64,000 nt of DNA from Desulfobulbus_C sp964551175 (GTDB lineage Bacteria; Desulfobacterota; Desulfobulbia; Desulfobulbales; Desulfobulbaceae). Below are positions 1 to 8,230 of this stretch, piece after piece (position 1 is the stretch's first letter; each line of letters begins with the position of its first letter). The stretch is taken from positions 1-64,000 of the forward strand of contig CAZKBZ010000003.1 in NCBI GenBank assembly GCA_964551175.1, read 5' to 3'. The notes under the pieces were generated by a model. That model saw only the letters and a list, made by a program, of their open reading frames with translations. It was not told the origin of the DNA and searched no databases. Made by a program: the position numbers and the translations under genes.

Positions 1-78
1 AGGAAGAATCAGTGCCAGACACAACAGCAGGAACATCTGATAAGTAATCTTTTTTTGAAGAATCATTTTTCTGGTCAT
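1..78 (-). CDS. N-terminus of a secreted or membrane protein, cut by the window edge
   Basis: A minus-strand frame opens at ATG 76-78, with an alternative ATG at 64-66, and runs off the left edge without a stop. Its 26 visible codons begin MTRKMILQKK and continue into a hydrophobic run (MFLLLCLALILP) after several lysines, as in a signal peptide or first membrane helix. It lies downstream of, and on the same strand as, the secreted-repeat protein genes at 276-2959, so it may belong with them. No clear ribosome binding site is visible. Too little remains to name a family. Confidence 0.4.
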   Translation of the reverse strand, partial: MTRKMILQKKITYQMFLLLCLALILP

Positions 79-94
79 ATTAAAAAGTTAAAAT

Positions 95-129
95 CATGAG
101 CCTGAACCCTCATGCTCAAAGGGAGCATG
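95..129. repeat. Two overlapping hairpins in the leader of the left-edge gene
   Basis: CATGAG (95-100) can pair with CTCATG (109-114). CATGCTC (111-117) can pair with GAGCATG (123-129). The two stems share bases 111-114, so they exclude each other. They sit between the stop of the gene ending at 276 and the start of the left-edge gene (minus strand). A role as attenuator or terminator is only inference; there is no convincing T-run. Confidence 0.3.
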
Positions 130-275
130 CAAATATCACTGGTTTGTTGGATATGTGATAGAGGCAACGCTGCTTTTTTTTGGAAACTATTCATTCTGAA
201 ACAGAATCTTTTCCTGGACAAGGCGAAATAAAATAATCAGTTTTTTACAAGAGGTTCGGGTCAATGAAAAATAAT

Positions 276-1757
276 TTATTGTACCTTATTGATAAAAATG
301 ATCTCTGGTGCAGGGGGGGCTCCTGGCCTGTATCTAATTTCTGCAGCATAGCCACTTTCGTTCTGTCCACGGAACACGGTTATTGTAAAAAAATAAGTCG
401 TATCCAACTGCAGCCCTGTTAATGTAAAGTTGGTAGCCAGGCCAACATCAATGGGGGAGTCGCCCTGGTGGATTCCAATACCATCGTATTCGGGCCCACC
501 TTCTGTCCCGGTTTTATAGTAAATTCTGTAACCGTCTATTTCACTTTCGTGAGGATCCCAGGAGAAGCTGACGCCAGCTGTAGTCGCATCGATAGTGATC
601 GTGACCGTAGCAGGAGCAGAGTCTGCGGTTCCGTCATTCACTTTGAATGTAAATGAATCCGTCCCGGTCTCATTCTGCCGGGGAGAATAGGAAAAAATAC
701 CATTGGCTGAAATTGTTACAGTGCCTTTAGAGGGATCGGTAACAAGAGAATATGACAAAGGATCCCCATCAGGGTCTTCTCCCTGGAGCTGTCCGTTGAT
801 GGCTGTATTTTTACTGGTTAAGAGGACTACATTATTTGCAGTGGGAGGTTGGTTAACAGCATTTATGTTGATTGAGACAGTAGCAGGTTGAGAATCAACG
901 GTTCCATCGTTAACCTTGAATGTAAATGAGTCTGTGCCTGTCTGACCTTGGTCAGGAGTATAGGAGAATACTCCGCTTGCAGATATTGTCGCATTTCCCA
1001 AGGTTGGTTCTGTTTCTAATGCAAAGGTAAGAGAATCCCCATCCGGATCTTCAGCCTGGAGCTGTCCGTTGACAGTTGAGTTCATGCTGGTCGAAAATGA
1101 GGCTTCAGACGCTGTGGGCGGAAGGTTAACAGCATTGATGTTGATAGTGACAGTAGCAGGTTGAGAATCAACGGTTCCGTCGTTAACCTTGAATGTAAAT
1201 GAGTCTGTGCCTGTCTGACCCTGGTCCGGGGTATATGTGAATGCTCCTGTTTCTCCTATTGTCACATTTCCCATTGTTGGGTTTGTAGCCATTAAAAAGG
1301 TGAGAGTGTCACCATCCGGATCGTTGGCCTGGAGTTGTCCCGTTACAGGTGTATTCTCATCAGTGGATAATGAAAGATTGCTTGCAGTAGGTGGCTGATT
1401 CTCGGCAGGTGTCGCCATCCATGATAGTTCAGGGGCGAAATCACTTTCCTCGTCCCCTATGTAGGCGGTAAGTGTAAAAAAATGGTTTTCTGTTTCAGAG
1501 AGTCCGTGCAGGGTAAATGTGGTTACATTACCGGTATTGATGGGTGAATTTCCCTCGGTTGCTCCTGTTCCGTCATAAGGAATACCTCCGGCAGGACCAC
1601 TTTTATAATAGAGACGATAGCCATCAACCTGTTCCGAATTGGCTGTCCAGGTAAAAGTAAAATCTTTTGACTGTACTGCAGGAACAAAAAGAACAATGCA
1701 GAACAGTGTCAGCAAAAAACCGACGATTTGCCTATGGATTGTGTTGGTTTCGTTCAT
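276..1757 (-). CDS. Secreted FnIII / cadherin-like tandem-repeat protein
   Basis: A 493-residue exported protein. Residues 1-30 form a signal peptide (charged start, hydrophobic core, cleavage near AVQS). A fibronectin-III-like module with a GYRLYYKSG motif follows at about 33-115. Three tandem repeats of about 97 residues (about 118-405) each carry NQPPT/LPPT, a DPDGD calcium-type loop and TGTDSFTFKVNDGT, which is typical of cadherin-like/VCBS-type adhesin repeats. A second FnIII-like module (GYRIYYKTG) is at about 405-475. The tail ends in a hydrophobic EIIFINKVQ, echoing tails of two other secreted proteins here. The gene lies 29 nt downstream of the PKD-protein gene on the same strand, so the two are probably co-transcribed. 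A structural or adhesive surface role is inferred; no enzyme motif is seen. The near-identical repeats are a likely site of recombination or assembly collapse. Confidence 0.85.
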   Translation of the reverse strand: MNETNTIHRQIVGFLLTLFCIVLFVPAVQSKDFTFTWTANSEQVDGYRLYYKSGPAGGIPYDGTGATEGNSPINTGNVTTFTLHGLSETENHFFTLTAYIGDEESDFAPELSWMATPAENQPPTASNLSLSTDENTPVTGQLQANDPDGDTLTFLMATNPTMGNVTIGETGAFTYTPDQGQTGTDSFTFKVNDGTVDSQPATVTININAVNLPPTASEASFSTSMNSTVNGQLQAEDPDGDSLTFALETEPTLGNATISASGVFSYTPDQGQTGTDSFTFKVNDGTVDSQPATVSININAVNQPPTANNVVLLTSKNTAINGQLQGEDPDGDPLSYSLVTDPSKGTVTISANGIFSYSPRQNETGTDSFTFKVNDGTADSAPATVTITIDATTAGVSFSWDPHESEIDGYRIYYKTGTEGGPEYDGIGIHQGDSPIDVGLATNFTLTGLQLDTTYFFTITVFRGQNESGYAAEIRYRPGAPPAPEIIFINKVQ

Positions 1758-1786
1758 TTTAAATTAAGTAAGTGAGTATATCAGTG

Positions 1787-2959
1787 TTATTTATTGAGAA
1801 GGAGTAGCTTGTAAACCTGTATAAGTGTGGGAACATTATCCTGGATTTCAGCAGGGTCTTGAGCGACCACAGTCACTGAGGTCACATCCTGTTTTGCATT
1901 GCTGTCTGTTATAGTTAATTCAACAGCATAGCTGCCTGCATCTGTAAAGGTGTGCTGAACCTCAATGCCTGATCCTGTAGAGCCATCACCAAAATCCCAG
2001 CTGTATTGTGTGATTGTTCCTGTCAATTCCGATGGAGATGAGTCTGCTCCGCTGAAGTTAACGGCTAGAGGAGCTGGGCCTGAAGTTCTGTTTACTGTGA
2101 CAATTGCCGTGGGTGTTGCATCGTTTCCGCTTCCTTCACTGACCATAATTGGTTGGCTGGTTTCTGTGTCAAACGATCCCTGGCTGTCAGTTACTTTAAC
2201 TATTGCTCTATAGGTTCCAGCTGCAGTGTACTGGTGGCTTGCCAGGTCAGCCCCTGTGGCAGTCGTTCCGTCTCCAAAATCCCAGAAATAGGTCAGTGCT
2301 AAGTCCTCAGGATCAGATGACTCGCTGGCATCAAAAGTAACGGTTAATGGTGCGTCACCAATTACAGACGAAGTGATCACCAGAGATGCTGTAGGTGGCT
2401 GATTATCCCCTGAAGACTGGCTGAGGGTGATTTCTCGAGTGGTCGAGTCTGTTGCTCCACTTGCGTCCTGTATGGTAAGAGAGACAGTGTATGTTCCGGC
2501 AGCAGGAAATGTATGGCTGGTTGTTACATTGTTGTCAATCGGACTGCCGTCATTGAAATTCCAGGAATACTGAGAGATTGATCCGGTAGATGCCGTTCCA
2601 TCAAAGTCAACAGCCAGTGATGATGCAGTCAGGTTGATAATGGCTTCAAGGGGAGCTTCTTCAAAAACAATGGTAAAAGGATTGGAAGGATCACTTTCTA
2701 TGCCTTCTGTTGAAAAACTGGTCAGGGTATAGGTAGCTTCGGTACCGGGAATATCGACAGTGCAGACCATTATTGTGGAAGACGGGTCAGTAGTTTCACA
2801 TACCATGTTTTTTTGAAGATCATAGAGGCGGTAGCCGGCAACCTCAATGCTGGTTGTTTCGTCGATAGTCCAGCCAATTTCAATTGTGTATTCCGTAGCA
2901 TATGAAAATGATCCGGGCAGCAGAATGGCTAAAAAGAAAAATGTCAGTAAAAAACGCAT
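1787..2959 (-). CDS. Secreted PKD-domain protein
   Basis: About 390 residues. The reading frame is open further upstream, but ATG at 2957-2959 is chosen because it starts a clean signal peptide (MRFLLTFFFLAILLPG, then SFSYA). A FnIII-like module with GYRLYDL follows. Then come three PKD domains, each with the signature pattern of a W-[ND]-F-[GN]-D-G-[ST] turn: WNFNDGS, WDFGDGT and WDFGDGS, each followed by H.[FY]..AG.Y.V.L.[IV].D. PKD domains are beta-sandwich modules of extracellular proteins that mediate protein or polysaccharide contacts. The C-terminus ends QVYKLLLLNK, almost the same as the end of the small FnIII protein at 10752-11240. There is no sortase, lipobox or autotransporter signature. 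The gene probably forms an operon with the downstream repeat protein. Confidence 0.85.
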   Translation of the reverse strand: MRFLLTFFFLAILLPGSFSYATEYTIEIGWTIDETTSIEVAGYRLYDLQKNMVCETTDPSSTIMVCTVDIPGTEATYTLTSFSTEGIESDPSNPFTIVFEEAPLEAIINLTASSLAVDFDGTASTGSISQYSWNFNDGSPIDNNVTTSHTFPAAGTYTVSLTIQDASGATDSTTREITLSQSSGDNQPPTASLVITSSVIGDAPLTVTFDASESSDPEDLALTYFWDFGDGTTATGADLASHQYTAAGTYRAIVKVTDSQGSFDTETSQPIMVSEGSGNDATPTAIVTVNRTSGPAPLAVNFSGADSSPSELTGTITQYSWDFGDGSTGSGIEVQHTFTDAGSYAVELTITDSNAKQDVTSVTVVAQDPAEIQDNVPTLIQVYKLLLLNK

Positions 2960-3079
2960 AGTTTCTGGTTGGCGATGAATTATTAGGGATTTTTTTTCTA
3001 TTACTTGGCTAAAGATGTAAGCTGTAACTATGCAGAAGTTATGCCAGCTCAAGATAGAGAGAAGAAATAATCCCTGAAC

Positions 3080-3877
3080 CTATTGTTCATCTACCTGGTT
3101 CTCAAGCACCCAGGCCAACCATGCAAGTTGAGCCGTGGAAAAGTCGTCTTGTTTTCGATTAATAAATTGTTCTAATGAATCTAACTTGTTGAAAGTGATT
3201 GAATATGATCCCTGCGCATGGGCGCCGTGCCCCTGTAATGTTGCCTTTCCTGATTTGTCAAATTCCAGCATTAATTCGTGGTTCTGGTAGAATACTCCAT
3301 CAGCTGTCACCTGTTTTTTCCCAAATTGAGTACGAAGACGGTCTTTATTGTATTGCATTATTGTAATTGCTATCAGGATAAGAGCTACCGTAGCTGTTAA
3401 GGCAATAAATTTTTGTGAGTTCAAAGGGTTGAAGATATCCTTGAGACTCCAGGGAATATATTTCCGGATGGCAATTTCAATCTCGCTGTGAGAGGCAAGA
3501 CGAAGCTGCAGAACTTTGTTGGTATACTGTTCAATATCTGCAACGGCTCTGCTGTCTGAAGGGTCAGCCATGGCAACGACCAGTATGTTGTGATTACCCA
3601 GACCCAGTGGAATAACATTGTATTTTCTACAGAGATATCGAGGAAGAATGTGTTTAACTGTCGGGCTGAATTCCAGCTGGATGTCTGCAACAGGGAGGTC
3701 TAATTGCTCAGTAAGAATCGATTGCAATTGTTTTTCAGTGATTATCCCCATCTTGATCAACAGATATCCCAGGCGTCGATTGCCGTCGACCTGCAGTTTG
3801 AGTGCCTTGTCCAGTTCTTCTTTTGTAATTAAGCCGGCGTTTATGAGCATATCGCCCAGCCGCTTTCTGGCTACCAT
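3080..3877 (-). CDS. Membrane-anchored MshEN-domain (c-di-GMP-binding) protein
   Basis: 265 residues. Residues 6-29 (RLGDMLINAG...LKLQ) and 35-58 (RLGYLLIKMG...LTEQ) each match the tandem 24-residue RLGxxL...LxxxLxxQ motif by which MshEN domains (the N-domain of MshE/GspE-type ATPases) bind cyclic di-GMP. The rest of the T2SSE-N fold follows to about residue 145 (YNVIPLG..., VVAMADPSD). Instead of the ATPase core of GspE/PilB there is one membrane helix (about 160-177) and a charged C-terminal domain of about 85 residues without recognised motifs. The protein is therefore likely an inner-membrane c-di-GMP receptor with no motor activity. GGAGAA lies about 7 nt before the start. Its target is unknown; the neighbouring secreted-protein genes make export or surface attachment plausible. 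Confidence 0.75.
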   Translation of the reverse strand: MVARKRLGDMLINAGLITKEELDKALKLQVDGNRRLGYLLIKMGIITEKQLQSILTEQLDLPVADIQLEFSPTVKHILPRYLCRKYNVIPLGLGNHNILVVAMADPSDSRAVADIEQYTNKVLQLRLASHSEIEIAIRKYIPWSLKDIFNPLNSQKFIALTATVALILIAITIMQYNKDRLRTQFGKKQVTADGVFYQNHELMLEFDKSGKATLQGHGAHAQGSYSITFNKLDSLEQFINRKQDDFSTAQLAWLAWVLENQVDEQ

Positions 3878-4207
3878 GTTTATTCTCCGTGACTTGAAAC
3901 AATGGTTTCAATTAATTGAGAAATATTTATCTCTCAAAAAAAATATACATACTGGATATTTCTTTTTTCAAGGTGAGAATGTCCGTCTGTTTCGGTAAAC
4001 AGCATACAGAATGATATCTTTCGTATTCTAAAATAAAAATGTCCAGCAAGGAGTTAGATTGCAATGGCAATGGTTCTGAAAAATGAATGATAAGACTGGT
4101 GGGATGTTTTACAGAAGAAAGATGGGCTGAATGTTTAGGCTATTGCGTGGTGTAACTCAGCCCCGTTGAGAAAATAAACAGGGCTGAGATAAAAGCTCAA
4201 GAGATAG
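3878..4207. other. Intergenic region with a long-loop inverted repeat
   Basis: This 330-bp AT-rich spacer separates two minus-strand genes and has no credible reading frame. CTCAGCCC (4156-4163) and GGGCTGAG (4181-4188) form an 8-bp stem around a 17-nt A-rich loop just downstream of the comEA-like gene. On the minus strand the T-rich part lies inside the loop rather than after the stem, so it is not a standard intrinsic terminator. The rest presumably holds the promoter of the MshEN gene's downstream neighbour or a transcript end; nothing else is recognisable. Confidence 0.4.
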
Positions 4208-4462
4208 CTATTTCCCTACAGTGACTTCGGATTTGATCTTATCAACCATTTTATCCCCAATGCCTTTCACTTCTTTAAGGTCGTTGACATTCTTGAATTT
4301 TCCGTGCTTCTTGCGGTATTTGACAATTGCTTCGGCTTTTACTGTACCGATTCCAGGCAATGTCGCCAGTTTTTTAGCGTCAGCAGTGTTGATGTTGACT
4401 TTGGCAAAAGCCGAAGTGGCAAGGAAAAGAAGCAGGAAAATCGTCAAATAGAATTTCTTCAT
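4208..4462 (-). CDS. ComEA-like helix-hairpin-helix DNA-binding protein, secreted
   Basis: 84 residues. ATG at 4460-4462 is chosen over upstream in-frame starts because GGAGG lies 5-6 nt before it and it begins a signal peptide (MKKFYLTIFLLLFLA, cleavage near SAFA). The mature part is a single ComEA-type double helix-hairpin-helix domain: VNINTADAKKLATLPGIG, then AIVKYRKKHGKFKN, then LKEVKGIGDKMVDKIK. The two GIG hairpins contact the DNA backbone without sequence specificity. Stand-alone ComEA proteins act in the periplasm to bind and ratchet incoming DNA during uptake, or are of unknown role in bacteria not known to be competent. It appears to be a single-gene unit. Confidence 0.85.
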   Translation of the reverse strand: MKKFYLTIFLLLFLATSAFAKVNINTADAKKLATLPGIGTVKAEAIVKYRKKHGKFKNVNDLKEVKGIGDKMVDKIKSEVTVGK

Positions 4463-4614
4463 TGTGTCCTCCGGTTTAATTTTTCTGTTAACAAATTTTG
4501 AAGTATTGTATGGTTGATCCCCTAGACATGTCAAGAAAAATTCCTGGAAAAATTTTCCAAAGATGATATTTCCTTGACTTTTCTTAGTTAGAATAATTTC
4601 AGGAGGTTGTGAGG

Positions 4615-6321
4615 ATGAATCACTCTGCGTCAGAGTATTCTGAAAGCCTTATTGTTCATTTTCGACGGACTGAACAACTTCGGGCCGAGGCAGTAGGTTT
4701 GGCATCAATTGACCTCAATATGCGTCAACTGCATGACTTGGAGGCCTTGCTCAATCGTGGTTGTTATCCCCTGTCCGGCTATCTTGACCAGACTGATTAT
4801 GAACATGTTCTCAATGAAATGAGGTTGGCTGACGGGACGGTCTGGCCCATGCCGATGTGTCTGGATGTGCCGGAATCTGTTGCTTCCACACTGGAACGGG
4901 GACAACGGTTGGCACTCAATGATGCGGAAGGTTTTCTGCTTGCTCTATTGACTGTGAGTGACATCTGGTGTCCTGATAAACAAAAAGAAGCCGAAGCCGT
5001 TTACGGGACTGCTGATGCTGATGTACATCCCGGGGTCAAAGGGCTTTATGAGCAGGTTGGCAGCTGGTATGTTGGAGGCAGTCTTGAAGGAGTGACACTG
5101 CCTATTCATTATGATTTTCGTGAGCTGCGCCTGACGCCTTCGGAAACCCATCGTCGTTTTCTCCAATATGGCTGGCGCCGGGTACTGGGATTTCATGCCA
5201 GGGAATATCTGAACTGTGCTCACCGTGAAATGGTTCTGGCTGCAGCCAGGGAGGCTGGTGCATCTGTTTTTCTTCATCCGGCAGTCGGACTGGAACATCC
5301 CGGTAATATGGATCATTATGCCCATGTGCATTGCTACCAGGAGTTTGTTCAGCAGTTTCCGAAAAATATGATTCTGTTAGGAATAATCCCTCTGGCAGAA
5401 CGATTTGCCGGTCCCCGCGAAGCTCTCTGGCATGCCATGATCAGGAAAAATTACGGGTGCAGTCATTTTATGGTTGCTGAAGATCATTCCGACCCTTTTG
5501 CAGGTACGGGCGAGAATCTCTATTACCCTAAAGGAGCTGCTCAGGAACTGGTGGCTTCAATGGCACAGGAAACCGGTATCGATATGGTGCCGGAGCGGGC
5601 CATGGGGTATGTGGAGGAAAAAGCTCAGTACGTTTTTTTGGATGAGCTTGAAGATAAATCGGCTGTAAAAAATATTACCTCAGAGGAGCTTAAGCGCAGG
5701 CTGGAGTGGGGATTGGAAATTCCTGCCTGGTACTCGTATCCCGAAGTAGTTGCCGAATTACGAAGATCTTTTCCGCCCAGATCAAAACAGGGTTTCACTA
5801 TTTTTCTGACCGGTCTGTCAGGATCAGGAAAGTCCACGATTGCCAAGGTGCTGATGGTCCGGTTCATGGAGATGCGGGACAGGCCTGTAACTTTGCTGGA
5901 TGGTGATATTGTCCGCAAGAATCTTTCTTCTGAGTTGAACTTTTCCAAAGAACACAGGGACCTCAATATTACCAGGATAGGTTTTGTTGCCAGTGAAATA
6001 ACCAAAAACGGCGGCATTGCTCTCTGTGCCCCCATCGCCCCGTATGAAGAGCCCAGGCGTGAAAATCGTGAATTGATAAGCCGCTACGGCGGATATATCG
6101 AAGTGTATGTTGCTACCCCGCTGGAAGTCTGTGAGCAGCGAGATCGTAAAGGGCTGTATGCCAAGGCAAGAGAGGGGCTTGTTCGTGGAGTGACCGGTAT
6201 TTCTGATCCATATATTCCGCCAAGCCGACCTGAGATCAAGATCGACACCTCCACAATGACACCGGCCGAGGCTGTTCAGGAAATTTTTCTTTATCTTGAA
6301 GAGCAGGGGTATATCCAGTAG
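4615..6321 (+). CDS. APS kinase with N-terminal ATP-sulfurylase-like domain
   Basis: 568 residues. ATG 4615 is chosen over GTG 4609 because AGGAGG (4601-4606) is 8 nt before the ATG. Residues about 1-385 resemble ATP sulfurylase (sat) and residues about 390-568 are an APS kinase (cysC-like). The kinase has an intact P-loop GLSGSGKST (from residue 400), DGDIVRKNLS, FSKEHRDLNI and the PYEEPRRENR region, so it should phosphorylate APS to PAPS. In the sulfurylase part the usual QTRNPxHxxH motif reads HAREYLNCAH (about 192-201): the Gln, Asn and first His are replaced. A two-domain Thiobacillus denitrificans APS kinase is known whose sulfurylase-like domain is inactive, and this gene fits that type. 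A bifunctional annotation would therefore be doubtful. It appears monocistronic. PAPS could serve sulfation or assimilation. Confidence 0.85.
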   Translation: MNHSASEYSESLIVHFRRTEQLRAEAVGLASIDLNMRQLHDLEALLNRGCYPLSGYLDQTDYEHVLNEMRLADGTVWPMPMCLDVPESVASTLERGQRLALNDAEGFLLALLTVSDIWCPDKQKEAEAVYGTADADVHPGVKGLYEQVGSWYVGGSLEGVTLPIHYDFRELRLTPSETHRRFLQYGWRRVLGFHAREYLNCAHREMVLAAAREAGASVFLHPAVGLEHPGNMDHYAHVHCYQEFVQQFPKNMILLGIIPLAERFAGPREALWHAMIRKNYGCSHFMVAEDHSDPFAGTGENLYYPKGAAQELVASMAQETGIDMVPERAMGYVEEKAQYVFLDELEDKSAVKNITSEELKRRLEWGLEIPAWYSYPEVVAELRRSFPPRSKQGFTIFLTGLSGSGKSTIAKVLMVRFMEMRDRPVTLLDGDIVRKNLSSELNFSKEHRDLNITRIGFVASEITKNGGIALCAPIAPYEEPRRENRELISRYGGYIEVYVATPLEVCEQRDRKGLYAKAREGLVRGVTGISDPYIPPSRPEIKIDTSTMTPAEAVQEIFLYLEEQGYIQ

Positions 6322-6777
6322 TTTTCTACGAGAGAATTCTTCCAGTATTCAATCAATATATGGCAGTCTTGAAAAAGTAAGATTTTCGTACGGGAATAAG
6401 GCCTGCGAGAAATTTTATATAACGGGTATCTAATTGATATTCCGTTAATAAGATTTTGAGTATAATGTAGAGATCAGGCGAAAAGATAATTTTGCAAGGC
6501 AGTGTCTTTAATCCGGAAAAAACAGCAGAGTAGTCATTGGCCATAGGGACTCATGGCAGACAGTATGGTCGGATTCTCAGTGATCGTTTTCACCGGTCGT
6601 TTGTCCACCATACCAGCTGGAACGATCTTAGAATTTTCCTGGAGGGGATGAGGCAGGCTCCCCGGCAGCTCGTGAAATGAACATGCATGAAATTGAAGGA
6701 TTTGGTATAGTTTCTAATAAACAACCACATCACCTTATTCTTTATATAGACAACGTCTATCTCAGCAAGTAAATATT
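6322..6777. other. Intergenic region with two small hairpins
   Basis: 456 bp between the APS kinase and glrK. TAACGG (6420-6425) pairs with CCGTTA (6442-6447), with an inner TATC/GATA stem. ATAGAC (6746-6751) pairs with GTCTAT (6755-6760), 17 bp before the glrK start, where it could act as an operator or shape initiation. A minus-strand 63-codon frame (6353-6544) has no family resemblance and no ribosome site. No convincing promoter was picked out. Confidence 0.35.
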
Positions 6778-8223
6778 GTGCGATTTTATCGGCCCCGTTC
6801 CTTTTTTACCCTGTTGTTGACCGGCTTTGTTTTTGTGTCCCTTCCCCTTTTCACGGCCCTGTTCAGCTCTGTAAAAATGTTGGATGAACTGGTGGAGCAG
6901 AGTGCGGTTGCCGTCTTTCGTTCGGTTGACCGGGTGAGTGACAGTCGCAAAGTGGCAGCCATTTTAATTGACCAGGAACGAAATGCACGCCAGTACAAGG
7001 TACTGGAAGAGCCTTCTTTGCTGAAGGAGGTGAATCAATCTCTTACTGAGCTGACAGAGGTTGTACATGGGTTGACTGATCTGTCCCTGGGCGAAGATCA
7101 GTTTGTGGATCTGGCTAATCGCCTGCTGGCCCTGGATATAAATCTTGTCAGAGTGCTTAACCGTGCAGTTACCGGGGATTCCGATGAGATCTTGAGGGAA
7201 AGAGAAAAAGCTCTTGCCGGTTACCATGAGCTTGACCGGCTGGCTCGAGAGCTGGAAAAAACAAGCAACCAGCTGATGGTTGCCGAAGTGGAAGGGCTCA
7301 AGAAAAGAGTGCGTAAAGATAAAGAGACTATGCTCTGGCAGACTTCCGGTCTGATAGGGTTCAGTGTTTTGTTTCTTGTTGTGTTTGTAATTCTGATCTC
7401 CAAGCCGATCAGCCAGATGGATAAGGGCATTGAGCGCCTGGGTGACGGAGATTTTACAACTCCGATCCGGGTGTCAGGGCCCAGGGATCTTGAAGTGTTG
7501 GGGGGGAAACTGGACTGGCTGCGAAAGCGGTTATCTGAACTTGATCGTGAGAAAATCAAGCTGGTAGCTCATATCTCGCATGAGTTGAAAACACCGCTGG
7601 CCTCAATTAAAGAAGGAGCCGGCCTGTTGCGTGACGAGCTGGTGGGCTCCATGAACAGCAGTCAGAAAGAAGTGGTTGCAATCCTGGATAAGAACTGTTC
7701 AAAATTACAGAGCCTTATCCAGAATATTCTGGATTTTAATATGGCTCAGGCGCGCCAGGTTCCCTCAGCTCAGAAAAATATTAGACTGGACGGACTTGTT
7801 AAGGAGGTTGTTGCTGATCACAAAACTTCCATCCTGGCACGGGAAATTCAGCTTGATGTAAAACTTGTTACTGCCGAAGTTGACGGCAATCGGCAACAGT
7901 TAAAGACTGTATTTGATAACCTGTTGTCCAATGCCGTCAAGTTTACCCCGGACAGGGGGACTATTTCAATTCGTTTGAAGACGGAAAATAATCACGCCCT
8001 CTGTCTGGTTAAAGACAGTGGGCCAGGCATAAAAGAAGAAGAACGTTCCCAGATTTTTTCCCCTTTTTTCCAGGGAAAAGAGGCAAAGAAAGCTGTAGTC
8101 AAAGGATCCGGCCTTGGTCTTGCAATAAGCAGAGAGTACGTGCAGGCACATGGTGGGACTATTCGTTTATTATCAAGTACACAGGGGGCTAGTTTTGCAG
8201 TGTTGCTACCGTTGTCTGGATAA
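6778..8223 (+). CDS. glrK: Sensor histidine kinase, GlrK/QseE-like
   Basis: 481 residues with a GTG start at 6778. TM1 (about 9-32) is followed by a coiled sensory segment with DQERNARQYKVLEEP, closely like the periplasmic part of enterobacterial GlrK. TM2 is at about 187-208 and HAMP at about 208-260. HisKA has phosphoacceptor H in HISHELKTPLASIKEG (about 263-280). The HATPase has N (DNLLSNAVKF), DSGPGI and GSGLGLAIS boxes up to residue 478. It should autophosphorylate and pass phosphate to the sigma-54 regulator two genes downstream. The order kinase, small lipoprotein, regulator is the same as glrK-qseG-glrR in Escherichia coli, which supports the assignment. The lipoprotein start follows 7 nt after its stop. 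In gammaproteobacteria this system responds to envelope stress; the signal here is unknown. Confidence 0.88.
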   Translation: MRFYRPRSFFTLLLTGFVFVSLPLFTALFSSVKMLDELVEQSAVAVFRSVDRVSDSRKVAAILIDQERNARQYKVLEEPSLLKEVNQSLTELTEVVHGLTDLSLGEDQFVDLANRLLALDINLVRVLNRAVTGDSDEILREREKALAGYHELDRLARELEKTSNQLMVAEVEGLKKRVRKDKETMLWQTSGLIGFSVLFLVVFVILISKPISQMDKGIERLGDGDFTTPIRVSGPRDLEVLGGKLDWLRKRLSELDREKIKLVAHISHELKTPLASIKEGAGLLRDELVGSMNSSQKEVVAILDKNCSKLQSLIQNILDFNMAQARQVPSAQKNIRLDGLVKEVVADHKTSILAREIQLDVKLVTAEVDGNRQQLKTVFDNLLSNAVKFTPDRGTISIRLKTENNHALCLVKDSGPGIKEEERSQIFSPFFQGKEAKKAVVKGSGLGLAISREYVQAHGGTIRLLSSTQGASFAVLLPLSG

Positions 8224-8230
8224 TTTAAAG

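Noticed and set aside
4156..4188. Intrinsic terminator after the comEA-like gene
   Set aside because: On the minus strand the T-rich stretch is in the loop, not after the stem.
4574..4597. Sigma-70 promoter TTGACT with TAGAAT before the APS kinase gene
   Set aside because: Spacing between the hexamers is 9-12 bp, too short.
6353..6544. 63-residue minus-strand frame
   Set aside because: No ribosome site, no homology pattern, atypical composition; likely chance.
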